Source: Allomuricauda sp. (GTDB taxonomy: Bacteria > Bacteroidota > Bacteroidia > Flavobacteriales > Flavobacteriaceae). From it: a DNA stretch of 53,867 nt. Under the pieces are notes generated by a model, which searched no databases, was not told where the DNA came from, and was given only the letters and a program-made list of their open reading frames with translations. The stretch covers positions 1 through 53,867 of the forward strand of contig JASBTS010000225.1 in the NCBI GenBank assembly GCA_030148305.1. The letters are read 5' to 3'. Made by a program: the position numbers and the translations under genes. Positions 18,121-26,746 of the stretch are shown one piece after another (position 1 is the first letter of the stretch; each line of letters begins with the position of its first letter).

Positions 18121-19133
18121 ACAGATACGATAGACAAATAAAGCTACAGGAAGTGGGTGCTGAAGGACAGGACAAACTACGCCAAGCCAAAGTGTTGATT
18201 GTTGGTGTGGGCGGTTTGGGTTGTCCCGCTGCCTTGTATTTGTCGGCCGCAGGTGTCGGTACCATTGGCCTGATGGACCATGATAAGGTAGACATGACCA
18301 ATCTCCATAGACAAGTGTTGTTCCAAGAATCGGATTTGGATAAATCGAAAGCTGTTGCCGCAGCGGAACATTTGTCCAGAAGAAATAGTGAGGTCGTTTT
18401 TGAAATCATTCAGGAAGCCTTGACGCAAGAAAATGCGGAAAGCATAATTGGTGGATATGATATTGTTCTGGATGGCACTGATAATTTTGAGACCAAATAC
18501 CTGATAAACGATGCTTGTCTTTTGTCTGGCAAGCCATGGGTATATGCTTCCATCTATAAAAATGAAGGGCAACTCTCGGTATTCAATTACCAAAAGGGGC
18601 CAAGTTATAGATGTTTGTTCCCCAAAACCACTCGGCAAAACATCAGTTGTGAGGCAACAGGGGTCTTGGGGGTTCTACCAGGCCTGGTGGGTACCATGCA
18701 GGCTGCAGAGGTTTTGAAAATGATTTTGGGTAAAGGTAAAGTATTGTCCGGCAAGTTGAAACTCATCAATATTTTGATGGGAACGGAACAACTTATCAAC
18801 ATAAAAAAAAGACCCGAGGAGATTGAAAGAATCAAAATGAATGGCATTGTTCCCGTAAGAGTGGAATGCACCTTAAAAAGTGGATTTCAGTGGTATTTGG
18901 ATGTCAGGGAAATCTTTGAACAGCCTAAACCCAGTGGAAGCAACATTTTAAAAATACCGATGGGAGACCTAGTGGTGCGCCATCATGAAATACCAAAGGA
19001 CCAACAAGTTATGGTGTTTTGTCAATCCGGAAAGCGGAGCCAAAATGCCATAGAAATACTGGAAAGGGAATTCGGGTTCAACAACCTGATCAATGTGGAA
19101 GGGGGAATTGAAACCATCATCAATGGAGACTAA
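18117..19133 (+). CDS. moeB: MoeB/HesA/ThiF adenylyltransferase fused to a rhodanese domain
   Basis: This 338-aa protein activates the MoaD C-terminus with ATP. The ThiF-type domain (about 1-230) has GVGGLGCPAALYLSAAGVG and DMTNLHRQVLF. A C-terminal rhodanese domain (about 255-338) has the active-site loop CQSGKRSQ and can pass persulfide sulfur to MoaD, as in MOCS3-like proteins. The zinc knuckles of canonical MoeB look incomplete: SYRCLF has only one of the usual two cysteines, and a single cysteine (RVECTL) occurs near residue 247. It overlaps moaD by 4 nt and moaE by 11 nt. Confidence 0.92.
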   Translation: MNRYDRQIKLQEVGAEGQDKLRQAKVLIVGVGGLGCPAALYLSAAGVGTIGLMDHDKVDMTNLHRQVLFQESDLDKSKAVAAAEHLSRRNSEVVFEIIQEALTQENAESIIGGYDIVLDGTDNFETKYLINDACLLSGKPWVYASIYKNEGQLSVFNYQKGPSYRCLFPKTTRQNISCEATGVLGVLPGLVGTMQAAEVLKMILGKGKVLSGKLKLINILMGTEQLINIKKRPEEIERIKMNGIVPVRVECTLKSGFQWYLDVREIFEQPKPSGSNILKIPMGDLVVRHHEIPKDQQVMVFCQSGKRSQNAIEILEREFGFNNLINVEGGIETIINGD

Positions 19134-19566
19134 AAAAATAAAAAAGGTTTTTGTGGAAGGGCCCATACCCCCTGAGAAAATTGCCCAGTCCGTGGCAAAC
19201 CATCAGAGTAAGACCCAAATTGGTGCACACAGTATTTTTTTGGGCCAGATCAGGGCCGATGTGATCGATGGCAAAACAGTGGCCGCGATTCAGTACACGG
19301 CGTACGAAGAAATGGCGGAAAAAGTATTTCACGAGATAAGGGAATCGGCATTTGCCAGATTTGATATCACCTGCGCCCATATTTATCATAGTTTGGGAAC
19401 TGTGAAGACTGGGGAGCTTTGTCTGTTCGTCTTTACCTCGTCCGCCCATAGAAAGATTGCCATGGAAGCCACCAATTATTTTGTGGAGGAAATCAAGGCG
19501 AAAGTACCCATCTTCGGCAAGGAAATCTTCGAGGATGAAACCCATCAATGGAAAGTCAACAAGTAA
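19123..19566 (+). CDS. moaE: MoaE, large catalytic subunit of molybdopterin synthase
   Basis: MoaE transfers sulfur from the MoaD thiocarboxylate to cPMP. The 147-aa protein shows GAHSIFLGQIRAD, the YEEMAEKVFHEI helix, IYHSLGTVKTGE and SSAHRKIAMEA, followed by VPIFGKEIFED with the conserved lysine region. I start at ATG 19123 (METKKIKK), which overlaps the moeB stop by 11 nt; the frame is open ten codons further upstream without MoaE-like sequence. The stop is directly followed by the ATG of the moaCB fusion. Confidence 0.93.
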   Translation: METKKIKKVFVEGPIPPEKIAQSVANHQSKTQIGAHSIFLGQIRADVIDGKTVAAIQYTAYEEMAEKVFHEIRESAFARFDITCAHIYHSLGTVKTGELCLFVFTSSAHRKIAMEATNYFVEEIKAKVPIFGKEIFEDETHQWKVNK

Positions 19567-20463
19567 ATGGTCGATATAACACACAAAGTGAACACCTTGC
19601 GGGAAGCTCCCGCGGAGGCCATCGTAAAAACGAGTAGCCCAGATACCATCAATGCCCTAAAGAACAATCAAGTTCCCAAAGGAAATGTGTTTGAAATGGC
19701 CAAGGCCGCTGGGCTGTTGGGGGTGAAAAAGACCCCAGATTTGCTACCTGATTGCCATCCCTTACCTATCGAATTCACGGGGATTGAATATGAGATCAAA
19801 GGGCTTGAGATTGTCATCACCCTAACGGTAAAGACCATTTATAAAACCGGGGTGGAAGTGGAAGCCATGCATGGGGTAAGCGTGGTGGCACTCACCATGT
19901 ACGACATGCTTAAACCCATTGATAAAAATGTGGAAATCGGAACCATTCGGTTAAAATCCAAAAAAGGCGGAAAATCGTCCTTCAAATTAAACACTGATGG
20001 ATTAAAGGCCCATGTAGTGGTCTGTTCCGATACCATTTCCAAAGGAAAAGGAGAAGATACCGCAGGAGAAGGCATTCTGTTAAAACTACAGGATTTAGGG
20101 TTGGAAACGGAAAAAACCATCATCCCGGATGAACCTTCGGAGATTGTGAAAATTTTGGAGACCACCTCATCGGATCTCATCATCTATACTGGCGGAACAG
20201 GCGTTGGTCCCCGTGATGTAACGCCCCAAACCTTGGAACCCTTATTGGATATCCGACTGAAAGGCGTGGAGGAGCAAATGCGGAGCTACGGTCAAGAACG
20301 TATGCCGTATGCCATGTTTTCCCGTTCCGTGGCAGGGATAAAAGACGGAAAATTGGTATTGGCCTTCCCGGGTTCATCCCGTGGGGCATTGGAGTCCATG
20401 GAGGCCATTTTTCCACATGTGTTGCATGCATTTAAGGTGATAGAAGGAAAACGACATGATTGA
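19567..20463 (+). CDS. moaCB: Bifunctional MoaC-MoaB/MogA fusion
   Basis: This natural fusion combines cPMP synthase MoaC (residues about 1-145) and a MoaB/MogA domain (about 150-298). MoaC motifs are VTHK-like start VDITHKVNTLREA, KGNVFEMAKAAG, LLPDCHPLPIEF and TGVEVEAMHGVSVVALTMYD, with the catalytic Asp/Lys region KPIDKNVEIGTIRLKSKKGGKS. MoaB motifs are CSDTISKGKGEDTAG, IIYTGGTGVGPRD and FPGSSRGALE. MoaC works directly after MoaA; MoaB/MogA adenylates molybdopterin before MoeA inserts molybdate. The gene abuts moaE and overlaps moaA by 8 nt. Such fusions are known in Bacteroidota. Confidence 0.92.
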   Translation: MVDITHKVNTLREAPAEAIVKTSSPDTINALKNNQVPKGNVFEMAKAAGLLGVKKTPDLLPDCHPLPIEFTGIEYEIKGLEIVITLTVKTIYKTGVEVEAMHGVSVVALTMYDMLKPIDKNVEIGTIRLKSKKGGKSSFKLNTDGLKAHVVVCSDTISKGKGEDTAGEGILLKLQDLGLETEKTIIPDEPSEIVKILETTSSDLIIYTGGTGVGPRDVTPQTLEPLLDIRLKGVEEQMRSYGQERMPYAMFSRSVAGIKDGKLVLAFPGSSRGALESMEAIFPHVLHAFKVIEGKRHD

Positions 20464-21448
20464 AAGAACGCCTAAAATAATTGACAATTTTGGTAGGCCG
20501 CATACGTATCTCAGAATATCATTGACGGATCGGTGCAACCTGCGCTGTTTTTACTGCATGCCCGAAGAAGGTATTGAATTGATTGAAAAGCCCAACATCA
20601 TGACGTTGGAAGAAATCATTGAGATGGCACGTACTTTTAGGGATTTAGGTGTGGATACCATTCGGTTGACGGGTGGTGAACCTTTGGTTCGTAAGAATTT
20701 TGATTTTCTGGTGGAAGAACTGTCCAAATTGGGCGTAACACTTAAGTTGACGACCAATGGTATCGTTTTGGACAAATACTTGGACCTGTTTGAAAAGATT
20801 GGTCTTCGGAAAATAAATCTTAGTCTGGATACATTGGATAAGGCCAAATCCGTGTTCATCACCAAGCGTGATTATTACGAACGGATCATGGCCAATTTGA
20901 ACCGTGCCCTGGAGATGGATATGGATCTCAAACTCAATGTGGTTCTGATCAAGGGAGTTAACGATAACGAGATCAATGATTTTATCGCCCTCACCAAGGA
21001 TAAAAACCTAGTGGTCAAGTTCATTGAGTTCATGCCCTTTAAGGGGAACAAATGGGATTGGAACAAAGGCGTAGGAAGAGAGGAAATTTTACATGCCATT
21101 GGCTCCAATTTTGGAGAAATTGAGGAACTGCACAATCCCAAGCACAGTACATCCACCAATTTTAAGGTGAAGGGGCACAAAGGAAGTTTTGGTATTGTAA
21201 GCACCATCACCAATCCTTTTTGCGATGATTGCAATAGGATCAGACTTACAGCGGATGGAAAAATGAAAAACTGTCTGTTCGCCACTTCGGAGACCGATTT
21301 ACTCTCTCATTTACGCAATGGCGAAAAATTGGACGATATCATCATAAATGCCATCAAATCCAAAAAACATTCTCGGGACGGCATGGAAGTGAAAATGGAG
21401 GAAGAGCACTACGAACAAAACCGGTCCATGATATCAATAGGAGGATAA
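20456..21448 (+). CDS. moaA: GTP 3',8-cyclase MoaA (radical SAM)
   Basis: This 330-aa radical SAM enzyme makes the first step of Moco synthesis from GTP. The SAM-binding cluster motif CNLRCFYC is at residues about 26-33 after LRISLTDR. TGGEPLVRK follows, and the second [4Fe-4S] site is CDDCNRIRLTADGKMKNC near residue 260. The C-terminus ends in the functional Gly-Gly tail (ISIGG). It overlaps the upstream fusion gene by 8 nt and moeA by 1 nt (TAATG). Confidence 0.95.
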   Translation: MIERTPKIIDNFGRPHTYLRISLTDRCNLRCFYCMPEEGIELIEKPNIMTLEEIIEMARTFRDLGVDTIRLTGGEPLVRKNFDFLVEELSKLGVTLKLTTNGIVLDKYLDLFEKIGLRKINLSLDTLDKAKSVFITKRDYYERIMANLNRALEMDMDLKLNVVLIKGVNDNEINDFIALTKDKNLVVKFIEFMPFKGNKWDWNKGVGREEILHAIGSNFGEIEELHNPKHSTSTNFKVKGHKGSFGIVSTITNPFCDDCNRIRLTADGKMKNCLFATSETDLLSHLRNGEKLDDIIINAIKSKKHSRDGMEVKMEEEHYEQNRSMISIGG

Positions 21449-22614
21449 TGGTAAGCATAGAAGAAGCCCTCAATAGCGTTCAAAACCAAGAAATAACTTC
21501 AAAAGTGGAAGTAAAACCACTTCCAGAAGTTTTGGGCTTTGCCCTTTCCGAAAATATCATGGCCCCTTTTGACATGCCTGCTTTTGACAATTCGGCGATG
21601 GACGGTTATGCCCTTTGTGGTCTCCACAAAGAGTATAAAATTATAGGAGAAATTGCTGCGGGAGACACCAAGAATCTTTATTTAAAAGATGGTGATGCTG
21701 TGCGAATTTTTACAGGAGCAAAGGTTCCGGCCAATGCCTCAGCTGTAATGATGCAGGAAAAAACCAAAGTTGAGGGAGTAACCCTTTTTTTGGATGAAAT
21801 GCCAAAGGCTGGCCAGAGCATCCGTAAAAAAGGGGCAGAACTCCAAAAAGGACAACAGGTACTTCAAAAAGGGCATGTGTTGAATCCGTCCTCCTTAGGA
21901 CTTGTCGCAAGTTTGGGAATGGATAAGGTGAAAGTTTTTTCCAAACCAAGAATCCACATGATCACCACGGGAAATGAATTGGTAAAACCCGGTCAACCGA
22001 AACAGGAAGGCCAGATTTACGAATCCAATAGTTTTGCTATTGAAGGCGCTTTGGAACAATTCGGATTTAATTGTGCCCAACAACAACAGGTGAAGGATGA
22101 TTTTGAAGAAACCAAAAAAGGCATCCGAAAATCCATGGAAACCTGTGACGTTTTGATTCTCTCTGGAGGCATTTCCGTGGGCGATTATGATTTTGTAAAA
22201 CAGGCTTTGGAAGGAAATGGGGTGCAGGAACTGTTCTACAAAGTATTCCAAAAGCCCGGGAAACCCTTGTATTTTGGTAGAAGGGATAATCAGTTTGTAT
22301 TTGCTTTGCCGGGGAATCCTGCTTCCTCGCTGACCTGTTTTTTCATTTATGTACTGCCTTTGCTTCAAAAATGGAGCGGACATACAAATCTTGGACTGCC
22401 CTGGTATGAATTTCCCCTTCAACATGAGTATGAAAACCGGTTTGACCGCCCTTCTTTTTTAAAGGCCCGAATGACTTCTAATGGTGTAGAGATTTTGGAT
22501 GGTCAAGGTTCATCCATGATACAATCCATGGCATTGGGTAATGCCCTTGCTTTTGTTGAACTCGGTCAAAAGTTTAAAAAAGGAGACCTGATCAAGTGCA
22601 AACTCATTTCCTGA
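21448..22614 (+). CDS. moeA: Molybdopterin molybdenumtransferase MoeA
   Basis: MoeA inserts molybdate into adenylated molybdopterin. The 388-aa protein has the expected PAFDNSAMDGYAL start of domain I, AVRIFTGAKVPANA, the MogA-like domain with MITTGNELVKPG and LSGGISVGDYDFV, and the LPGNPASSL loop. Domain IV closes the protein. It begins at TAATG with moaA and ends one base before the ATG of the permease gene, so all belong to one transcript. Confidence 0.94.
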   Translation: MVSIEEALNSVQNQEITSKVEVKPLPEVLGFALSENIMAPFDMPAFDNSAMDGYALCGLHKEYKIIGEIAAGDTKNLYLKDGDAVRIFTGAKVPANASAVMMQEKTKVEGVTLFLDEMPKAGQSIRKKGAELQKGQQVLQKGHVLNPSSLGLVASLGMDKVKVFSKPRIHMITTGNELVKPGQPKQEGQIYESNSFAIEGALEQFGFNCAQQQQVKDDFEETKKGIRKSMETCDVLILSGGISVGDYDFVKQALEGNGVQELFYKVFQKPGKPLYFGRRDNQFVFALPGNPASSLTCFFIYVLPLLQKWSGHTNLGLPWYEFPLQHEYENRFDRPSFLKARMTSNGVEILDGQGSSMIQSMALGNALAFVELGQKFKKGDLIKCKLIS

Positions 22615-22615
22615 T

Positions 22616-23371
22616 ATGCCAATAGAATACTTGCCCATAATTTTCTTTTTGATCGCCTTGTTTTATAGTTCCGTAGGATTCGGAGGTGGATCCAGTTATT
22701 TGGCTATCCTCAGCCTGTTTTTGACCGATTTCTACGAGATCCGTTCTACGGCACTCATCCTCAATATCTGTGTGGTCACCATCGGGACATTTGTGTTCAT
22801 TCGGAATCGGGTGTTTAGTTTTAAGATGTTCTGGCCGTTTTTGGTCCTCAGCATTCCCTTTGCCTATGTGGGGGCGCAGGTCCGACTTTCCCAGAAGGCA
22901 TTCTTCTTGGTTTTAGGAAGTGCATTGATCTTGGCAGGCTTTTTTATGTTGTTGCGGTTCGTGAAACAAAAATTGGAATCGAAGGAATTCAACAATACCA
23001 AAAAACTCTTGCTTGGGGGTAGTATTGGATTACTATCCGGTATCTCTGGTATAGGTGGTGGAATTTTTCTATCCCCTGTGTTAAATCTGCTAAAATGGGC
23101 AAATCCAAGGATTGTGGCCTCTTTGGCGTCGGTATTTATTTTGGTGAATTCCCTTTCGGGGTTGGTAGGCTTGAATATGGCCGGGACCTTTAAATTGAAC
23201 CAAAGTCTCATGCTTCAGCTTATTGTGGCCGTAGTGTTGGGAGGAAGTTTGGGATCTTATCTCTCCAACCGAAAGTTCAATCTCAAGTTTTTGGGAGTCC
23301 TTACCAGTATTTTGGTCTTGTATGTGGGTTTACGGTTGATTTTACTCCATGGTTTTGGAATAAAAATCTAG
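22616..23371 (+). CDS. TauE/SafE family anion permease
   Basis: This 251-aa membrane protein has about eight predicted spans and the two inverted TauE/SafE signatures: FYSSVGFGGGSSYLAIL near the N-terminus and GLLSGISGIGGGIFLSPVL in the middle. The family exports or imports sulfite, sulfoacetate and other small oxyanions. It is the last gene of the Moco operon, one base after moeA. No ModABC molybdate importer is in the window. Molybdate handling, or removal of sulfite or another sulfur anion, is possible but is inference. It converges on the ModE-type gene. Confidence 0.88.
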   Translation: MPIEYLPIIFFLIALFYSSVGFGGGSSYLAILSLFLTDFYEIRSTALILNICVVTIGTFVFIRNRVFSFKMFWPFLVLSIPFAYVGAQVRLSQKAFFLVLGSALILAGFFMLLRFVKQKLESKEFNNTKKLLLGGSIGLLSGISGIGGGIFLSPVLNLLKWANPRIVASLASVFILVNSLSGLVGLNMAGTFKLNQSLMLQLIVAVVLGGSLGSYLSNRKFNLKFLGVLTSILVLYVGLRLILLHGFGIKI

Positions 23372-23388
23372 TTGCGATAATGTACCAT

Positions 23389-23736
23389 TTAAATTAAATC
23401 CAAGAATTTTTTCTCCTTTTTTTTGACGGTGGAATTCAGTTCCTCCATCAATTGTTGAAAGAACATCAAGACCATTTTGCCGGTTTCCGTTAATTCGGCA
23501 CCACCCCCTTTGTTGCCCCCTTTGTGGAGCGTCACGTAGGGTTTTTGTCCTTTTTGATTCATGTCGTCCACCATGGACCAGGCCTTTTTATAGGACATTC
23601 CCATTGCCTTGGCAGCCTTGCTTATGGAACCTTCCTTATCTATATGATGTAGCAGTTGTGCACGACCCGGCCCGAAAAACCTTTCCCCATCAATATCTAT
23701 CCAGCAGCGTAAACGAAGTTCTTTTTGTGCGTCCAT
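23389..23736 (-). CDS. ModE N-terminal-type winged-helix regulator without Mop domains
   Basis: This 115-aa protein matches the ModE N-terminal winged helix: GPGRAQLLHHIDKEGSISKAA, then KAMGMSYKKAWSMVDDMN as the recognition helix, and the wing residues GGNKGGGAELTETGK. The C-terminal molybdate-binding Mop domains of full ModE are absent, so how it would sense molybdate is unknown. I start at the ATG ending at 23736 (MDAQKEL), since a weak -7 box TATATTTC lies just upstream. It faces the Moco operon and is the best candidate ligand for the palindrome at 14951-14976. Confidence 0.85.
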   Translation of the reverse strand: MDAQKELRLRCWIDIDGERFFGPGRAQLLHHIDKEGSISKAAKAMGMSYKKAWSMVDDMNQKGQKPYVTLHKGGNKGGGAELTETGKMVLMFFQQLMEELNSTVKKKEKKFLDLI

Positions 23737-23939
23737 AATGGTTGTGAAATATAATGCCCCAGTTTGTAATGGAAACAATTTTTGATACCCTTTTCAAGGT
23801 AACCATAAATTCCATTGTGTTTGGAAAGATTTTGGACTCTTGTCGTTGGTATATAAAATTTTATTAAGAATTGGAGGCGACCATGGCACACCGAGCGGGA
23901 TTCCATAACTTCGAAGGAACATTCCAGTCACGGTTCAAC

Positions 23940-25073
23940 ATGAAGGAAACATTCAATCTGGTATCGCTCTTGGACACTTTGGGCCTCGTTCAGGGTGTGT
24001 TGTTGGGTATTATGTTAATCTTGATCCATTCCAGAAAACGGAAGGCCGTATTGTATTTGGGCTTGTTCATCATCCTGTTTTCCATGGAACCCTTGGAAAA
24101 TATTTTCCATGAACTCGGGGTTTTGCAAAAATGGCCACATTTGATCTTACTTCCTGTGAGTTTTCACTTTTTGGCGTTCCCACTTTTCTATATCTATCTA
24201 CAGAAAATATCCATTCTAGAGGACGAAAGACCGAGTTATTGGACCATGATTCCCGGTTTTGTGGAGGTTGTCATCGGTATTGTGGTGTTCTTTTTACCCT
24301 TGCACATTAAAACATGGATTAAGGATTCCAATGCCACCATGATCTATTTTTTATTGGGAATGGGGTATTCCCTCTATATTCAAATTTTGGCATTGCGGTG
24401 GATCGCCCGTCATCAAACCGAATTGGAGAATCAATACAGCCTGCTTTTGCACCGTAGCTTAAAATGGTCAACATACTTCATTTACGCCAGTATTGTATTT
24501 AGCCTACTTTTCCTTTTAACTTTTCTAACCGAAGAGCGTTCGGTATATCTAATTTATTCTGCCGTGAATGTGGTGTTGATCTACTGGATTTCCTATCAAG
24601 GATTTGCCCAACAGAATATTTCACCGGTTTATCATGCCATTTTGAATCTTCCTTCGGATGCTAAGAATGTATCTGGTAAAATTATCAATGAAAATCCCAC
24701 AGGGAAGAAGGCCGATAAAACTTCAGATGAGCAGGAAATATTTAGACAAGTATTGGCTCGGATACAGGATCATATGGTAAAAAGCAGGTGCTTTACCAAA
24801 GAGGACCTTACCATTGTGGATGTTTCGGAAGCCATACATGAACATCCCCGACGTATTTCGCAATCCATCAATAGCTTGCTCGGTACCAACTTCAACAACT
24901 ACATCAACAGTTTTAGGGTGGAATATGCGAAGGAGCTTTTTGCCAGTGCACAACACAAAAATCTTTCCATAGAGGGCATTGGTATGGAAGCGGGTTTTCA
25001 TTCCAAGAGTACTTTTTATGCCGCCTTCAAGAAAATTGAAGGGACTACGCCAGCCAAACTTAGACCAGAATAG
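23940..25073 (+). CDS. Membrane-bound AraC-family regulator with multi-span N-terminus
   Basis: The protein has an N-terminal membrane half (about seven hydrophobic segments, residues 8-240) and a cytoplasmic AraC-type DNA-binding domain (about 295-377). Motifs there are LTIVDVSEAIHEHPRRISQSIN and SIEGIGMEAGFHSKSTFYAAFKK. I take ATG 23940 (MKETFNLV) because the first membrane span begins right after it; in-frame starts at 23871 (TTG) and 23883 (ATG) would add a polar, unusual extension. The four small genes downstream in the same direction are plausible targets. Confidence 0.85.
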   Translation: MKETFNLVSLLDTLGLVQGVLLGIMLILIHSRKRKAVLYLGLFIILFSMEPLENIFHELGVLQKWPHLILLPVSFHFLAFPLFYIYLQKISILEDERPSYWTMIPGFVEVVIGIVVFFLPLHIKTWIKDSNATMIYFLLGMGYSLYIQILALRWIARHQTELENQYSLLLHRSLKWSTYFIYASIVFSLLFLLTFLTEERSVYLIYSAVNVVLIYWISYQGFAQQNISPVYHAILNLPSDAKNVSGKIINENPTGKKADKTSDEQEIFRQVLARIQDHMVKSRCFTKEDLTIVDVSEAIHEHPRRISQSINSLLGTNFNNYINSFRVEYAKELFASAQHKNLSIEGIGMEAGFHSKSTFYAAFKKIEGTTPAKLRPE

Positions 25074-25092
25074 CTTGTTTTGATACACCTTT

Positions 25093-25110
25093 ATCCTCAA
25101 AGGATTTTTT
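25093..25110 (+). terminator. Weak terminator-like hairpin after the AraC gene
   Basis: A 5-bp stem ATCCT/AGGAT (25093-25097 and 25101-25105) with a 3-nt loop is followed by a T run to 25110. It begins 20 nt after the stop codon at 25073. The stem is short, so the call is weak. Confidence 0.35.
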
Positions 25111-25246
25111 CAAAAGGGAAATGTTGCAAAAAAGTTCGAATTTCTGAATTCCGAACCCCAATCCCTTGAAAATACTAGGCTTTGAGCATTTGCTTATGGA
25201 ACTTTGTGTTGACAAAATGAAGTACGAATTTCTAAAAGTTACTACA

Positions 25247-25912
25247 ATGAAAGCAAAGTTCACCAACAGTACATTCTTGATTTTACTGATGCTATTATCA
25301 GTATCATGCAAAAACCAGGACAATAAAGAAATTGCCTTGGCCGATGAAACCACCGAATTGGAAATCCCAAATATTTCCGATGCACACTTTGAACTGGCGC
25401 TGCAATCTATCCAGAACAAAGACAATTTGAAAGCCGCAGAGGAAATCCAGAAGGGAAAGGAAGGATTGATCAATGAAAGTGGTAGGGTAATCCTCACCTT
25501 AAAAGGAAAAGATCAACTGGACTCATCGGTTTTTAAACTTGATGAGATGGCCGACACCTTAAAAAATGGAGGAACCGTGGAATTGAACCAATTAAGGGAA
25601 ACCATTTTGGAAGCAGAACTCGTCATTAAGCACAATTATCTGGTCACAGAGGATTTTTACGTGCTCACATCTACCAAAAATAAAGAAGAAAATCAGGTCA
25701 GGGATGTGTTTACCAACAATATGGAAGCCTTGGATACCTTCAACAAAGATCTTAAAACCGATAACAAGGATACCGCTAAAAAACTATATGCCGAAGGTGT
25801 TGAACTGGGCAAAGAGTACAAACAATGGTTGGAGAAAGTAAAAGTGCACAATGCCAAAACATCCGACTTTTTGGAGAGTGAAATTTTTGAAGGGAATCTA
25901 CCCTTGAGATAA
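25247..25912 (+). CDS. Unrecognised lipoprotein, helical
   Basis: I do not recognise this 221-aa protein. I start at ATG 25247 (MKAKFTNSTF), which gives a lipoprotein signal with lipobox LLSVSC. The mature part is highly charged and predicted helical, with two repeats of a helix pair (ISDAHFELALQSIQNKDNLKAAEEIQKG split by linkers, then LYAEGVELGKEYKQWLEKV). The layout loosely recalls YfdX-type helical proteins, but I cannot support that assignment. It begins a run of four small genes downstream of the AraC regulator, with a 24-nt gap to the next. Confidence 0.75.
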   Translation: MKAKFTNSTFLILLMLLSVSCKNQDNKEIALADETTELEIPNISDAHFELALQSIQNKDNLKAAEEIQKGKEGLINESGRVILTLKGKDQLDSSVFKLDEMADTLKNGGTVELNQLRETILEAELVIKHNYLVTEDFYVLTSTKNKEENQVRDVFTNNMEALDTFNKDLKTDNKDTAKKLYAEGVELGKEYKQWLEKVKVHNAKTSDFLESEIFEGNLPLR

Positions 25913-25936
25913 TGCAAATGAATAAATCCTGATAAA

Positions 25937-26449
25937 ATGAAAACGTGGTTTACATACGCAATTTGTGTGGGCTTCATGGGAACGATTAATGCCCAGGCCA
26001 GTAATTCCGTTATCGAGGAAAAATTGCCCTACTATCCCAATGAAATCAATTTTACCACAGAGATCCTTGGTTTGGGCGAAGATTTTATACTGGATCATTG
26101 GCAACAGTATATTCTAGAGCACGGAGGCAAATCGGAAATTTTAGGGTATGAAAAGGGAGACCTTCAAATGGTATCAAGAGAAGTAAGACTACCTCCATTG
26201 GATAATGAGATTGTGACCCTGAATGCTATGTTGTCCCCAAACGCTAGTGAAACGGGAGTCAATCTATCCATCAATGTTCAGAAAAAGGACGGCACCTATT
26301 TGTCGGACCAAGGACAGGATAAGGTTGCAGCAAAAAAAATGGAAGCATGGTTGTTGGATTTCAATCGAGGGCTTACCTCCTTGGAAAAACAAGAAGTTTT
26401 CAGTCATTATCAAGTAAAAGAGAATAACCATAAAAACAATGAGAGATGA
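25937..26449 (+). CDS. Unrecognised exported protein
   Basis: This 170-aa protein has a signal peptide (MKTWFTYAICVGFMGTINAQA) and a mature domain of mixed alpha/beta character with no motif I recognise. It ends in a polar tail rich in Asn and Lys. The stop overlaps the start of the next gene by 4 nt (ATGA), so the two products are probably made together. The mature protein would be periplasmic or secreted, while the overlapping partner lacks an export signal. Confidence 0.72.
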   Translation: MKTWFTYAICVGFMGTINAQASNSVIEEKLPYYPNEINFTTEILGLGEDFILDHWQQYILEHGGKSEILGYEKGDLQMVSREVRLPPLDNEIVTLNAMLSPNASETGVNLSINVQKKDGTYLSDQGQDKVAAKKMEAWLLDFNRGLTSLEKQEVFSHYQVKENNHKNNER

Positions 26450-26706
26450 GTTTATTATCTAAAAATGTAGTACCGGATATGCGCGGCAGGATCTTTACCA
26501 CCAATGCCGAGACCATGGATGATTTGGCCGCCATAAAAAGACACCTTCTTAAGCTGAAGGGTGTTGATGAAATCTCCATCGATCATAAAAAATTCCCAAA
26601 GGAACTGGTTGTTCGCACAAGCAAAATGATCTCTGTGGAAACCATTCAAAAAGAGGTGGGCAAACTGGGTTTCGATATTCTGCCCAAGGGCATATTTGCC
26701 ATCTGA
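26446..26706 (+). CDS. Small HMA-fold-like protein lacking the metal-binding CxxC
   Basis: This 86-aa cytoplasmic protein has the beta-alpha-beta-beta-alpha-beta order of heavy-metal-associated domains: TTNAETMDDLAAIKRHLLKL, then GVDEISIDHKK, then VETIQKEVGKLGFDI. The metal loop that normally carries CxxC is absent and there is no cysteine at all. It would therefore not bind Cu(I) in the usual way. It overlaps the previous gene by ATGA. A role as a protein-interaction adaptor is a guess. Confidence 0.68.
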   Translation: MSLLSKNVVPDMRGRIFTTNAETMDDLAAIKRHLLKLKGVDEISIDHKKFPKELVVRTSKMISVETIQKEVGKLGFDILPKGIFAI

Positions 26707-26746
26707 AACAAAAGAAAATTAAAGCAAAACATAAATAATTTACATC

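Noticed and set aside
25134-25156. Imperfect inverted repeat GTTCGAATT / AATTCCGAAC before the lipoprotein gene
   Set aside because: The arms need a bulge, there is no second copy, and no promoter element could be placed relative to it. It may be an AraC operator but cannot be supported.
26446-26706. Copper chaperone (CopZ/HMA) call
   Set aside because: The fold order fits but the CxxC metal loop and all cysteines are missing, so a metal-chaperone function is not supported.
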